From Beijerinckiaceae bacterium (lineage in GTDB: Bacteria; Pseudomonadota; Alphaproteobacteria; Rhizobiales; Beijerinckiaceae), in the NCBI GenBank assembly GCA_004564215.1, contig CP024846.1:496001-560000 (forward strand): a stretch of 64,000 nt of DNA. Direction: 5' to 3'. Positions 29,574 through 38,753 of the stretch are shown here, piece by piece. The notes under the pieces are model-generated. The model searched no databases, had not been told where the DNA came from, and saw only the letters and a program-made list of their open reading frames with translations. Both the position numbers and the translations under genes were made by a program. Every line of letters starts with the position of its first letter. The first letter of the stretch is position 1.

Positions 29574-30890
29574 ATGAAAAATCAGTATATGTCCGGCTTC
29601 GGTAATGACTTCGAGACCGAGGCCCTTCCGGGCGCCTTGCCACAGGGACAGAATTCACCGCAACGTTGCCCCTATGGGCTCTATGCCGAACAATTATCGG
29701 GCACGCCTTTTACGGCTCCCCGCGGCAGCAATGCGCGGTCCTGGCTTTACCGTATGCGTCCCTCAGTCAAGCATGTGGGCCGCTTTACACACATCGATAT
29801 GCCCTACTGGAAAACCGCTCCACATATCGTCGAGCACGGATTGGCGCTTGCTCAATTGCGTTGGGATCCAACGCCCATTCCAAACGAGCCACTCACCTTC
29901 GTGACCGGCATGCGGACGATGACCACCGCCGGCGATGCGCTTACTCAGACCGGAATGGCGGCGCATATTTTTCATGTGACCGAGGATATGGTCGACGACT
30001 ATTTCTTGAATGCCGACGGCGAATTGTTGATTGTCCCGCAGATGGGTGAATTGGACATTGCAACTGAACTCGGCCATCTCGCCATCGGACCCGCCGAGAT
30101 CGCAGTCATTCCGCGTGGAATGAAGTTCAAGGTGGGCCTGCTCGCCGGTCCCGCGCGCGGCTATGCGTGCGAAAATTACGGCGCCCGATTTACCCTGCCG
30201 GAACGTGGACCGATCGGCGCAAATTGCCTCGCCAACCCACGCGATTTCAAGGCCCCTGTCGCAAGCTACGAAGAAAAAGAAACCCCTTGCCGGGTGACGA
30301 TCAAATGGTGCGGCGGATTTAACGTCACCGAAATTGGCCATTCGCCGCTCGACGTCGTCGCCTGGCATGGCAATTACGCGCCCTATAAATATGACTTGCG
30401 CAGCTTTGCGCCGGTCGGAGCCCTTTTGTTCGATCATCCGGACCCTTCGATTTTCTCGGTCCTCACCGCACCATCCGGCGAGGAAGGCGCCTCGAACATT
30501 GACTTCGTAATCTTCCCAAAGCGCTGGCTGGTGGCCGAACATTCGTTCCGTCCGCCGTGGTATCACATGAACATCATGAGCGAATTCATGGGGCTCATCC
30601 ATGGCCAGTATGACGCCAAGGCAAAGGGATTTGCTCCGGGCGGCGTTTCACTGCACAATTGCATGTTGCCACACGGCCCCGACAAGGAAGCGTTCGACCA
30701 GGCGTCCAAGGAGGAGTTGCAGCCGCGCAAGCTCGAGAATACGCTCGCCTTCATGTTCGAGACACGCTATCCGCAACAGATAACGGATTACGCCGCCCAT
30801 CTGCCAAACTTGCAAATGGACTACGCGGAGTGTTGGAAGGGTTTGGAAAAACACTTCGACCCGAACCGCCGGGAGTGGCCAGGGCCGTGA
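29574..30890 (+). CDS. hmgA: Homogentisate 1,2-dioxygenase
   Basis: 438 aa, full length. N-terminal [19 protein letters not shown] and [10 protein letters not shown] are family hallmarks; the iron site region [19 protein letters not shown] supplies the conserved His/Glu, followed by [15 protein letters not shown]. It opens the homogentisate ring to maleylacetoacetate. fahA follows after 10 bp, and maiA overlaps fahA, giving a hmgA-fahA-maiA operon. Confidence 0.97.
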   Translation: MKNQYMSGFGNDFETEALPGALPQGQNSPQRCPYGLYAEQLSGTPFTAPRGSNARSWLYRMRPSVKHVGRFTHIDMPYWKTAPHIVEHGLALAQLRWDPTPIPNEPLTFVTGMRTMTTAGDALTQTGMAAHIFHVTEDMVDDYFLNADGELLIVPQMGELDIATELGHLAIGPAEIAVIPRGMKFKVGLLAGPARGYACENYGARFTLPERGPIGANCLANPRDFKAPVASYEEKETPCRVTIKWCGGFNVTEIGHSPLDVVAWHGNYAPYKYDLRSFAPVGALLFDHPDPSIFSVLTAPSGEEGASNIDFVIFPKRWLVAEHSFRPPWYHMNIMSEFMGLIHGQYDAKAKGFAPGGVSLHNCMLPHGPDKEAFDQASKEELQPRKLENTLAFMFETRYPQQITDYAAHLPNLQMDYAECWKGLEKHFDPNRREWPGP

Positions 30891-30900
30891 GGGGAGCCGC

Positions 30901-31926
30901 GTGAAGCTTGCAACGCTCGACAACGGCACCCGCGACGGACGGCTGGTCGTCGTTTCCCGCGATCTGACCTACGCCACGGATGCGCGAGTCATTGCCCCGA
31001 CCCTTCAGTGTGCGCTCGACGATTGGGTTCACCTGGCTCCCAAGCTCGAGGCGCTCGCGAATGGCCTGGAGATTGGCGCCGTGCCCCGCGAGCGGTTTCG
31101 TGAACATGACGCGCTTTCGCCGCTGCCGCGCGCCTATCAATGGATCGACGGCTCCGCCTATCTCAACCATGTCGAATTGGTCCGCAAGGCGCGCGGGGCC
31201 GCGTTGCCGCCGGACCTTCGGACGGACCCGCTGTTGTATCAGGGAGGATCGGACCATTTTCTGCGTCCGCGCCAGTCCGTCCAGGCGGCCGACGAAAGTT
31301 TTGGCATCGATTTCGAAGCCGAAGTCGCGGTCATCCTTGACGATGTTGCGATGGGAGCAAGCCGCGCGGAGGCCGCAGCCGCGATTGCTCTTGTGGTCCT
31401 CGTCAACGATGTCTCACTTCGCAATTTGATCCCCGCGGAGCTCGCCAAGGGCTTTGGTTTTTTCCAGTCGAAACCGCCCTCGGCATTCTCCCCGGTCGCC
31501 ATCACGCCGAACGAGCTCGGTGCTTCATGGGATGGCGGGCGGCTGCATCTTCCCTTGCTGGTGAGCCTCAATGGAAAGTTGTTTGGGCGCCCAGACGCGG
31601 GTGCCGACATGAATTTCGATTTCCCCAGCCTCATCGCGCATGCGGCCAGGACACGGCCCTTGACCGCAGGCACCATCCTCGGATCGGGAACCGTGTCCAA
31701 CAAAGGCGCGGACGGCGGTCCGGGCCGCGCGGTCGAGGACGGCGGCCTTGGCTATTCCTGCCTCGCCGAAGTGCGGATGGTGGAGACGATCCGCGATGGC
31801 GCTGCAAAAACCCCATTTCTACGTTTTGGCGATCAGCTTCGAATCGAAATGAAAGATGCCGAGGGCCAATCCATTTTCGGCGCCATCGAACAAAGAGTGG
31901 AGCCCTATGCCAAGCGAAACGCCTGA
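30901..31926 (+). CDS. fahA: Fumarylacetoacetase (FAH family)
   Basis: 341 aa from GTG 30901, with a GAGGGGAG ribosome site. Shorter than the ~420-aa eukaryote-like form. Blocks: PLLYQGGSDHFL, FGIDFEAEVAVILDD, VVLVNDVSLRNLIPAE, QSKPPSAFSPVAIT and LGSGTVSNKGADGG. It hydrolyses fumarylacetoacetate to fumarate and acetoacetate, the last step of tyrosine breakdown. Confidence 0.93.
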   Translation: MKLATLDNGTRDGRLVVVSRDLTYATDARVIAPTLQCALDDWVHLAPKLEALANGLEIGAVPRERFREHDALSPLPRAYQWIDGSAYLNHVELVRKARGAALPPDLRTDPLLYQGGSDHFLRPRQSVQAADESFGIDFEAEVAVILDDVAMGASRAEAAAAIALVVLVNDVSLRNLIPAELAKGFGFFQSKPPSAFSPVAITPNELGASWDGGRLHLPLLVSLNGKLFGRPDAGADMNFDFPSLIAHAARTRPLTAGTILGSGTVSNKGADGGPGRAVEDGGLGYSCLAEVRMVETIRDGAAKTPFLRFGDQLRIEMKDAEGQSIFGAIEQRVEPYAKRNA

Positions 31927-32572
31927 GCCTTGCCTTTTCGATTACTGGCGATCGAGCGCCGCTTACAGGGTCAGGATTGCGTTGCACTTGAAGCAGGCAG
32001 ACGTAAAGCATGTCCCCGTCAATCTGCGCGAGGACGTCCAGAACAGCAAGACGTATCGGGCGCAAAATCCTGCCGGGCTTGTCCCGACGTGGAGGGAGCC
32101 GGATGGCTTCACGCTTGGGCAGTCGCTTGCGATCATCGCCTATCTCGATGAACTTTATCCGGAGCCACCCTTTCTTCCGGACGGCCTCAGGCCGAGAGCG
32201 ATCTGCCGCGAGATCGTCCAGACAATCGCGTGTGATATCCATCCTCTCACCAATCTGCGGGTCCAGGAAAAATTGACGGCTGACTATGGCGCCGATCCCG
32301 AGTCTCGCTTGGCTTGGATTCGGCACTGGATCGCGGCCGGTTTCGATGTGATCGAAACGCGGCTCGCCACCGCCGCCGGGCTCTATGCGGTCGGTGACCG
32401 GATCACGCTCGCCGATATTTGTTTAGTGCCGCAAGTCTATAGCGCTCGCCGCTACGGCCTTGATTTGGCGGCCTATCCCCGCATCGTCGCGGCAGATGCT
32501 GCGGCGGCCCAGGTGCCAGCCTTCTGCGCCGCGGTGCCCGAGGCGCAGATCGATGCGCCCGCGCCTTCCTGA
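31907..32572 (+). CDS. maiA: Maleylacetoacetate isomerase (zeta-class GST)
   Basis: 221 aa from ATG 31907, inside the last 20 bp of fahA. The zeta-class active-site motif SSAAYRVRIALHLK is near the N-terminus (SSCxxR in most members), with NPAGLVPTW and LGQSLAIIAYLDE in the thioredoxin domain and GDRITLADICLVPQVY in the C-terminal helical domain. It isomerises maleylacetoacetate to fumarylacetoacetate using glutathione. Confidence 0.94.
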   Translation: MPSETPEPCLFDYWRSSAAYRVRIALHLKQADVKHVPVNLREDVQNSKTYRAQNPAGLVPTWREPDGFTLGQSLAIIAYLDELYPEPPFLPDGLRPRAICREIVQTIACDIHPLTNLRVQEKLTADYGADPESRLAWIRHWIAAGFDVIETRLATAAGLYAVGDRITLADICLVPQVYSARRYGLDLAAYPRIVAADAAAAQVPAFCAAVPEAQIDAPAPS

Positions 32573-32587
32573 CTCGCAGAGCGGCCC

Positions 32588-33205
32588 CTATTCCATCGAT
32601 GCCGCCTTCAAAATGCAAACCATGGTCGCCGTCGCCGGCTTTTGTGAAACATTGCGGATCGTGTGCGGACGATCGCAGCGATAGCGCAAGGTCTCGCCGG
32701 CCTTTGCCCGCTCCACCGCGTTGCCGACTTCCACTTCAAGCTCGCCCTCGCTCACCGACAGGCTTTCCACCGACCCTCTCTGATGTGCGTCGCTTTCCAG
32801 AACGCCGCCCGGGTCGGCCGAAAAATCATACCATTGCAGCCATTCGACTGTCTTGATCCAGCCGATGATGGCGAGCCTGCACTTACCGTCGTCGGACACT
32901 AAGATCGGCGTATCGCCTCGCGTCGCCTTTTCCACAAAAGGCTCATCGTCGGCGGCCTGAAGCACCCGCTCGATCGAGACATCGAGCGCTTGCGAGAGAC
33001 GCCAGATCGTCGCCAATGTCGGGTTGGTCTCGTTGCGCTCGATTTGGCTGATAATGGATTTCGCGACGCCGGATTGCTCGGACAGCTCGGAGAGCGACAG
33101 ATTATAGGCCTTGCGCAGGCGCTGCACCGTCTTGCCGAGTTGATTCGACAGGGCATGTGCGCCGATCTCCAGCGCTTTGATCTTCTCACGCCCTTCAACG
33201 CCCAT
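32588..33205 (-). CDS. XRE-family regulator with C-terminal cupin
   Basis: 205 aa from ATG 33205 (MGVEGREKIKALEIG). HTH at about 17-72 (LSLSELSEQSGVAKSIISQIERNETNPTL in the sequence), then a cupin domain at about 115-195 (GSVESLSVSEGELEVEVG, RCDRPHTIRNVS). Such proteins bind small metabolites and often control amino-acid or polyamine genes. It is convergent with maiA (15 bp apart). Whether it regulates the tyrosine genes or something else cannot be told. Confidence 0.88.
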   Translation of the reverse strand: MGVEGREKIKALEIGAHALSNQLGKTVQRLRKAYNLSLSELSEQSGVAKSIISQIERNETNPTLATIWRLSQALDVSIERVLQAADDEPFVEKATRGDTPILVSDDGKCRLAIIGWIKTVEWLQWYDFSADPGGVLESDAHQRGSVESLSVSEGELEVEVGNAVERAKAGETLRYRCDRPHTIRNVSQKPATATMVCILKAASME

Positions 33206-33455
33206 GTGTGCCGCCCGCAGATTTGAACCCGAGTCTGGGAAAATAGCCAGTTTCCTTTGAAATATCGAGTGATTGCTGGGGCCGACCGCGCTTCCACCTC
33301 GCCCCATCGGCAGGCCGCGACGGGGGAAAGACCGGTCTCCTCAGCCCACCGCCGCAGGCCCGGACGCCGGGCCTTGTCCAGCTGCCGTCATCCAAAAGCC
33401 ATACGAATCTGCTTTCGCTACCCATCAGTTCAGGAAGCTAGCCCAGGTTGCGCCA

Positions 33456-34283
33456 GTGAGCCAAGAGCCAGAGCCAGAACCGAGCCTTTATCGCACACTG
33501 TTCCTTTCCGATATCCATCTCGGTACCCGCGGATGTCAGGCTGAGCTTCTGCTTGATTTCCTCAAACACAACGACGCCGAAACGATTTATCTCGTAGGCG
33601 ACATCATCGACGGCTGGCGCCTGAGGAGCGGTTGGTACTGGCCGCAGGCGCACAATGACGTCATTCAGAAGCTTCTGCGCAAAGTGCGCAAAGGCGCTCG
33701 GATGATTTACGTTCCCGGCAATCACGACGAGTTTGCGCGCGACTATATCGGGTCGGTGTTCGGTGGCGTCGAAGTCACCGATCATGCCTATCATTCAACC
33801 CGCGATGGCAAACGGCTGCTCATTGTCCATGGCGACCAATTCGACATCGTGGTTCAGCACGCCCGCTGGCTCGCCTGGCTTGGCGATTGGGCCTACACAT
33901 TTGCACTTTGGTCAAATCTCTGGTTCAACAAGGTCAGACGCAAGTTAGGGTTTTCCTACTGGTCTTTATCAGCTTGGGCCAAACTTAAAGTGAAGAATGC
34001 GGTGAACTTCATCGGAGCCTTCGAAGTGGCGTTGGCGGAGGCGGCAAAACGGCATGATGCCGATGGCGTGGTCTGCGGCCACATCCATCATGCGGTGATC
34101 CGCGACATTGACGGAATCACCTACATCAACACCGGCGATTTCGTCGAGTCCTGCACGGTTGTCGCCGAGCATCACGACGGCAGGCTCGAAATCATCCACT
34201 GGCAGTTGACCGCCGAAGAGCAGCTCGTTGCGGCGCAGGCCGCCGAGGAGAGGACGCGAACCGCCACGAAAGCTGCGGCATAA
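33456..34283 (+). CDS. Metallophosphoesterase, LpxH-like (UDP-2,3-diacylglucosamine diphosphatase family)
   Basis: 275 aa from GTG 33456 (VSQEPEPEPSLYRTLFLSD); upstream frame extends but has no conserved content. All five metal motifs are present: LFLSDIHLG, LVGDIIDGWR, YVPGNHDEF, IVHGDQFD and VCGHIHHA. LpxH proper cleaves UDP-2,3-diacylglucosamine in lipid A synthesis, but many alphaproteobacteria use LpxI and keep an LpxH-like paralogue beside a glycosyltransferase. The stop overlaps the glycosyltransferase start (TAATG), implying a shared role, perhaps in membrane glycolipid metabolism. That role is inference. Confidence 0.8.
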   Translation: MSQEPEPEPSLYRTLFLSDIHLGTRGCQAELLLDFLKHNDAETIYLVGDIIDGWRLRSGWYWPQAHNDVIQKLLRKVRKGARMIYVPGNHDEFARDYIGSVFGGVEVTDHAYHSTRDGKRLLIVHGDQFDIVVQHARWLAWLGDWAYTFALWSNLWFNKVRRKLGFSYWSLSAWAKLKVKNAVNFIGAFEVALAEAAKRHDADGVVCGHIHHAVIRDIDGITYINTGDFVESCTVVAEHHDGRLEIIHWQLTAEEQLVAAQAAEERTRTATKAAA

Positions 34284-35326
34284 TGCGGATCTTGGTTGCG
34301 ACGGATGCTTGGAAGCCGCAAGTCAACGGGGTGGTCCGGTCTTTGGAATCGGTGGCGCGGGCCCTGTGCGAATTTGGCGCCGAAATCGAATTTTTGACCC
34401 CCCAGGGCTTTGCCACGGTGCCTTTGCCGACCTATGGCGAAATCCGGCTCGCGCTCGCGAGCCGCCGCGCCGTCGCCAAGCGGCTTGAAGGCACTTCGAT
34501 CGACCATATCCATATTGCGACCGAAGGTCCGGTAGGGCTGGCGGCGCGCCATTATTGCCTCTCGGCGAAACGGCTCTTCACCACCAGCTTCCATACCAAA
34601 TTTCCGGAATATATCGCCGCCCGCACCGGCATACCGGAAACCCTGACCTATGCGCTGCTCCGCCGTTTTCATAATGCCGGTTCGGGCGTAATGGTGTCGA
34701 CCGCTTCGATCGCCGACGATCTCAGCAAACGTGGTTTCAAGCGCTTGATGCATTGGACGCGGGGCGTGGATCACATCCAGTTCAGCCCGACAAAAGCCTG
34801 CGCCCTCGATCTGCCTCGACCGGTTTTTCTGTATGCCGGACGTCTTGCTCCCGAGAAGAACGTCGAGGCCTTTCTGGCCCTCGATTTACCGGGCTCAAAG
34901 CTGATCATCGGGGACGGTCCCTCGCGCCGCAGCCTGCAGGCCAATTATCCGCAAGCGCATTTCCTTGGCTCGCAAACAAGCGATCTCCTCGCCGTGCATT
35001 ATGCGTCGGCCGATGTGTTCGTGTTCCCGAGCAAGACCGATACATTCGGCATGGTCATTCTTGAGGCGCTCTCTTGCGGCCTCCCCGTTGCAGCTTTGCC
35101 GGTGCCGGGTCCCCTCGATGTCATTGGCTCCAGCGGCGCGGGCGTGCTCGACGTCGACCTTCGCTCGGCCTGTCTGGCGGCACTTGAAATTCCGCGCGAG
35201 AAAGCCAGAGCGCATGCGCTGAATTTCACTTGGTCGATCAGCGCCAAGCAGTTCCTGGATAATATTCTGCTTGCCAAATCCGTGACCCCCCGCCGCCTGA
35301 TTGCCCGTCCCGGCTTTATTGGCTGA
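34283..35326 (+). CDS. GT4-family glycosyltransferase
   Basis: 347 aa. N-terminal ILVATDAWKPQVNGVVRSLE and GPVGLAARHYC, and the C-terminal GT-B signature FPSKTDTFGMVILEALSCG (E-x7-E type) with LYAGRLAPEKNVEAFL. This resembles glycosyltransferases that make diacylglycerol glycolipids in rhizobia and agrobacteria (Agt-like), which replace phospholipids under phosphate limitation. The direct overlap with the phosphoesterase gene supports a common pathway. The acceptor is not proven. Confidence 0.8.
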   Translation: MRILVATDAWKPQVNGVVRSLESVARALCEFGAEIEFLTPQGFATVPLPTYGEIRLALASRRAVAKRLEGTSIDHIHIATEGPVGLAARHYCLSAKRLFTTSFHTKFPEYIAARTGIPETLTYALLRRFHNAGSGVMVSTASIADDLSKRGFKRLMHWTRGVDHIQFSPTKACALDLPRPVFLYAGRLAPEKNVEAFLALDLPGSKLIIGDGPSRRSLQANYPQAHFLGSQTSDLLAVHYASADVFVFPSKTDTFGMVILEALSCGLPVAALPVPGPLDVIGSSGAGVLDVDLRSACLAALEIPREKARAHALNFTWSISAKQFLDNILLAKSVTPRRLIARPGFIG

Positions 35327-35527
35327 GCCTGCGTCGGCCGTCGGCTTGAGCGAGGCCAATCGTGGCAGACCCCCGGCTCGTCTCCTCGTCGCCCATGGAG
35401 GATCATGACGTTCAGCTGTGATCAACCGTCAATCCATTTGCGACTGTGGCCCAAATATGCTTTGTAGCTTGGCCATTATTTGCTTACCGGTGAACCTCAA
35501 CGCCGGAAAAATCGAAGGAACAAGTCG

Positions 35528-35830
35528 ATGCATAAGCTCTCGATTCTTCTAGCGGCCGCGACCCTTGGCACAACGGTTCTGATTTCCAATGACGCCTTCG
35601 CCCACGGCGGTCACCATGGGGGGCACCACGGGGGTCATCACGGACATCACGGCTGGCATCATCATGGTTGGCACGGGCACCACGGGTGGCATGGCGGAGG
35701 ATGGCACGGGGGTGGTTGGCATCACGGCGGTTGGCATGGCGGCGGGTGGCACGGCTATTACGGCGGCGGTTGTGCCCGCAGATGGGTTCCGGGTCCCTAT
35801 GGCTGGCATTGGGTAAGGCGCTGCTGGTAA
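35528..35830 (+). CDS. Secreted His/Gly/Trp-rich repeat protein
   Basis: 100 aa from ATG 35528, with GAAGGAAC upstream. Residues 1-25 are a signal peptide (LAAATLGTTVLISNDAFA|HG). The mature protein opens with GGHHGGHHGGHHGHHG and continues with WHGGGWH units, then ends in CARRWVPGPYGWHWVRRCW, whose two Cys could form a disulfide. High His content suggests metal (Ni, Zn, Cu) binding or a structural surface role; both are inference. The DNA is an imperfect tandem repeat, so copy number may vary between strains. Confidence 0.75.
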   Translation: MHKLSILLAAATLGTTVLISNDAFAHGGHHGGHHGGHHGHHGWHHHGWHGHHGWHGGGWHGGGWHHGGWHGGGWHGYYGGGCARRWVPGPYGWHWVRRCW

Positions 35831-36028
35831 GCTTAAGGAACCCTGTGGTGGCGCGCGATGCCCTATCCTTGCCGCCGCCACAGGTGAACGAAACGAAATA
35901 ATTGGCGTGCCGGAGCGGCGCGCCATTGCAGAGGCCGGCGGCGCCCCTGCCCGGTCCTCGGCCGTCAGAAGCGATCCGGCTCAGCGCTGCTCTTCAAGAC
36001 GGAACCCGGTGCTCCCATATGTTTGGGC

Positions 36029-37057
36029 ATGGACCAAAAAAATCGCGATTCTTTCGCTTTCGTGCTCGACGAAGCCGACGTCGATGCGGGATTTAGAGAT
36101 CAGGCCCGCCCCGCCGAGACTGACTCGGACAATGCCCTTCTCGATGCTTACTCCAAGGCCGTGACCAAGGTCGTCGAGCGGGTTGGACCGAGCGTCGTAC
36201 GCCTCGATATTCGACATGGGGACCGTGCGCGGGCTGGATCCGGCTCCGGCGTCATCCTCTCACCCGACGGCCTTATCCTCACGAATAGTCATGTCTTGCA
36301 AGGGGCTCGACGCGCCGAAGTGTCGACGCTGGACGGGCGAAGCCTGTCCGGCCGCGTCCTCGGGGACGACCCCGACACCGATCTCGCTCTCGTTCGGGTC
36401 AATGAAGACACCAAGCTTCCGTTTGCCAAACTCGGCAATTCGAAAAGCCTCAGGCCGGGCGAAATCGCCATCGCGATCGGCAATCCCCTTGGATTTGACG
36501 CCAGCGTGACGGCCGGGGTTGTTTCCGCGCTCGGACGTTCGCTGCGATCGAAAAACGGTCGCTTGATCGACGATGTGATTCAGACCGACGCTACGTTGAA
36601 TCCCGGCAATTCTGGCGGCCCGCTGGTTTCGTCGCAAGGCGAGGTGATCGGGATCAACACGGCAATCATTTCGGGCGCGCAGGGAATCTGCTTCGCCGTC
36701 GCTTCCAATACCGCGCGCTTCGTTCTCGGGGAGCTCATGGCGCATGGAAGAGTCCGGCGCGCTTATCTCGGGATTGGCGCGGGGACGGTCCCGGTCCCAC
36801 GCAGAATCGCGCTCCGCCTTGGCATCGCGCAAGGGATGGGCGCCGTGGTGAGTACGATCGACGCCGAAAGTCCGGCCGATCATGCAGGGCTTCTGACCGG
36901 CGATACTATATTGGCGGTAGACGGCACCCCCATAACGGGCGCCGACGACCTGGTTCGCCTGCTCGATGCGGACAAGATCAACCGGACAATCCCGATCGAC
37001 GCCCTGCGCCGCTCGGATCAGCGCCGATTCTGGGTCGCCTTGCGCGAGCGAAAATAG
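36029..37057 (+). CDS. Trypsin-like serine protease with PDZ domain (HtrA/DegP-like), no signal peptide
   Basis: 342 aa from ATG 36029 (MDQKNRDSFAFVL). The catalytic triad is complete: His88 in LTNSHVLQGA, Asp118 in DPDTDLALVR and Ser195 in NPGNSGGPLVS. A single PDZ domain follows at about 245-330 (ESPADHAGLLTGDTILAVDG). The N-terminus is acidic and polar with no export signal or membrane helix, unlike most DegP/DegS proteins, so the protein may be cytoplasmic. An earlier start could carry a signal but no such frame is seen. Role: proteolysis or folding control. Confidence 0.85.
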   Translation: MDQKNRDSFAFVLDEADVDAGFRDQARPAETDSDNALLDAYSKAVTKVVERVGPSVVRLDIRHGDRARAGSGSGVILSPDGLILTNSHVLQGARRAEVSTLDGRSLSGRVLGDDPDTDLALVRVNEDTKLPFAKLGNSKSLRPGEIAIAIGNPLGFDASVTAGVVSALGRSLRSKNGRLIDDVIQTDATLNPGNSGGPLVSSQGEVIGINTAIISGAQGICFAVASNTARFVLGELMAHGRVRRAYLGIGAGTVPVPRRIALRLGIAQGMGAVVSTIDAESPADHAGLLTGDTILAVDGTPITGADDLVRLLDADKINRTIPIDALRRSDQRRFWVALRERK

Positions 37058-37139
37058 GGTTCGCCGAGCGGCCCCTTCCTTGCGGCCTTCCCCGAACACC
37101 CCTAAGATTGCCGCCAAAATCGGCTTCGGGGAGGGTTGC

Positions 37140-38549
37140 ATGCGCGACGACGTCCAGTTCTCCGGTTTTCTCTTTAAAGGAAAGTCTGCGCTTTGGCGGG
37201 GGCACCTTCTTATCCTTTTCGCTTTCGTTGCGCTTGCCATGCCGCGCGAAAGCGCGGATGCAGCCGAAGGCGAGACACCTAAGAAATTCGTACCCTATCC
37301 GCAATTCATAAGCGAAACAAAAGACGCCAAGCCGCAAGACTTCGGCGCCAAGTCGGACGGTCGCGTCAAGGACGCCGCCGCCTTCGAGGAGATGCGGAGT
37401 TATATCCTCTCCTACTACGACGGGATCGCGGTCAAACACAGTTTTGTCGAGGATGGACGCACGGTTGACTGCGTGCCGATTGAGCAGCAGCCAAGTCTTC
37501 ATTCCGGCAAGGGCGGCGAAAAAAGCGAATTGCGCCCGGCGCCGATCACGCGGCCGATTACGCCACCCAAACCGGAAAAAGGTGCGGCCGCGCCCGGATC
37601 GACGAGAGCCATCGACCTCACCTTGAAAAAAGGTAAGCGCGATGCTTTCGGCAATGAACTTTATTGCCCCAAGGGGACGATTCCGATTCGCCGAATGACC
37701 CTCGACGACATCATGCGCTTTCCGACCTTGCGTGATTTTTTGCGGGCGGGAAAATGGGATGACGGGTCGCTCGATCGCGAGGGAAGGACGCATCCGAATA
37801 GAAACAATCCGGACGACAGCAGTACGCATTATTATGCGCGCGGCTATCAATTCGTCGATAATTTCGGCGGAGACGGCTGGTTGAACGTTTGGAGCCCCAC
37901 CGTTGCGAAGGACAGCATGTCTCTCTCTCAACTATGGGTCGTCGGCAGTGAAGGCGAAGGCAAGCAAACGGTCGAAGCCGGCTGGCAGGTTTATCCCAAC
38001 AAATGGGGTTCCGACAAGGCTGCGCTATTCATCTTTTACACGACAAAGAATTACTCGGACGGATGCTATAACCTCGAATGCAAGGGTTTTGTTCAGATCG
38101 CCAACAATGTCTATCTTGGCAAAGGCTTTACCCATTACAGCAGCAGCGGTGACGGACAATGGGGCTTTAACCTCCAGTGGAAGCGGCACACGGATGGAAA
38201 CTGGTGGCTGTTCTACAAGGGCAATGCGAATTACATAGCCGTCGGATATTACCCGAAATCGCTCTTTGGTACCGGCACGCTTGCTTCAAAGGCGACGAAA
38301 ATCGCCTTTGGCGGGGAGGACACAGGTGACGCCTCCGCCAAACAAATGGGGAGCGGAGCCCTGGCCGCCGATGGATGGCAAAAGGCCGCTTTCCTGAATT
38401 TTGCTTTTTATATCGACACTTCGACCGTAAGTCAGTGGGCGAACCTGACCAAGTACGAATCAGACCCTGACTGCTACACCGCAACCATCAACAACATCTA
38501 CGGAAGTTGGGGAACATATCTGTATTTCGGCGGCCCGAAATGTAACTAA
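37140..38549 (+). CDS. Neprosin-family glutamic peptidase homologue (secreted)
   Basis: 469 aa from ATG 37140, preceded by GGGGAGGG. A hydrophobic N-terminal segment (about 20-36) is a signal or anchor. A pro-region (about 40-215; GTIPIRRMTLDDIMRF) resembles the neprosin activation peptide, and the C-terminal neprosin domain (DUF239) runs from about 235 to 469. Two conserved glutamates are seen: Glu279 in TVEAGWQVYPNKWG and Glu393 in FGGEDTGDASAKQMGSG. They are 114 residues apart, close to the spacing in the plant Pro-cleaving enzyme. It likely cleaves after proline outside the cytoplasm. Bacterial homologues are little studied. The gene has no close functional neighbours. Confidence 0.82.
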   Translation: MRDDVQFSGFLFKGKSALWRGHLLILFAFVALAMPRESADAAEGETPKKFVPYPQFISETKDAKPQDFGAKSDGRVKDAAAFEEMRSYILSYYDGIAVKHSFVEDGRTVDCVPIEQQPSLHSGKGGEKSELRPAPITRPITPPKPEKGAAAPGSTRAIDLTLKKGKRDAFGNELYCPKGTIPIRRMTLDDIMRFPTLRDFLRAGKWDDGSLDREGRTHPNRNNPDDSSTHYYARGYQFVDNFGGDGWLNVWSPTVAKDSMSLSQLWVVGSEGEGKQTVEAGWQVYPNKWGSDKAALFIFYTTKNYSDGCYNLECKGFVQIANNVYLGKGFTHYSSSGDGQWGFNLQWKRHTDGNWWLFYKGNANYIAVGYYPKSLFGTGTLASKATKIAFGGEDTGDASAKQMGSGALAADGWQKAAFLNFAFYIDTSTVSQWANLTKYESDPDCYTATINNIYGSWGTYLYFGGPKCN

Positions 38550-38753
38550 TGTTCAAGCTGAATTCGACCGGCTTAAAAGATTACCGACCAGAGTTTATAA
38601 TTGTTCTAATTGAAAACTACTTTTGTTGAAACCCATTTTATTAGGGTGTAAGGGGACATTCATTGTTGCTCAAACGCCGCCGCCGCGCAGTGGCCTGAAA
38701 CCTGCACTGTTTGTTCCGCGCCTTCGCCAACCCCGGGCGCAAGGGAGTTTTGC

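Noticed and set aside
35580..35780. CRISPR-like short repeats
   Set aside because: They are in-frame codon repeats (His/Gly units) inside a secreted protein gene, with no uniform repeats or spacers.
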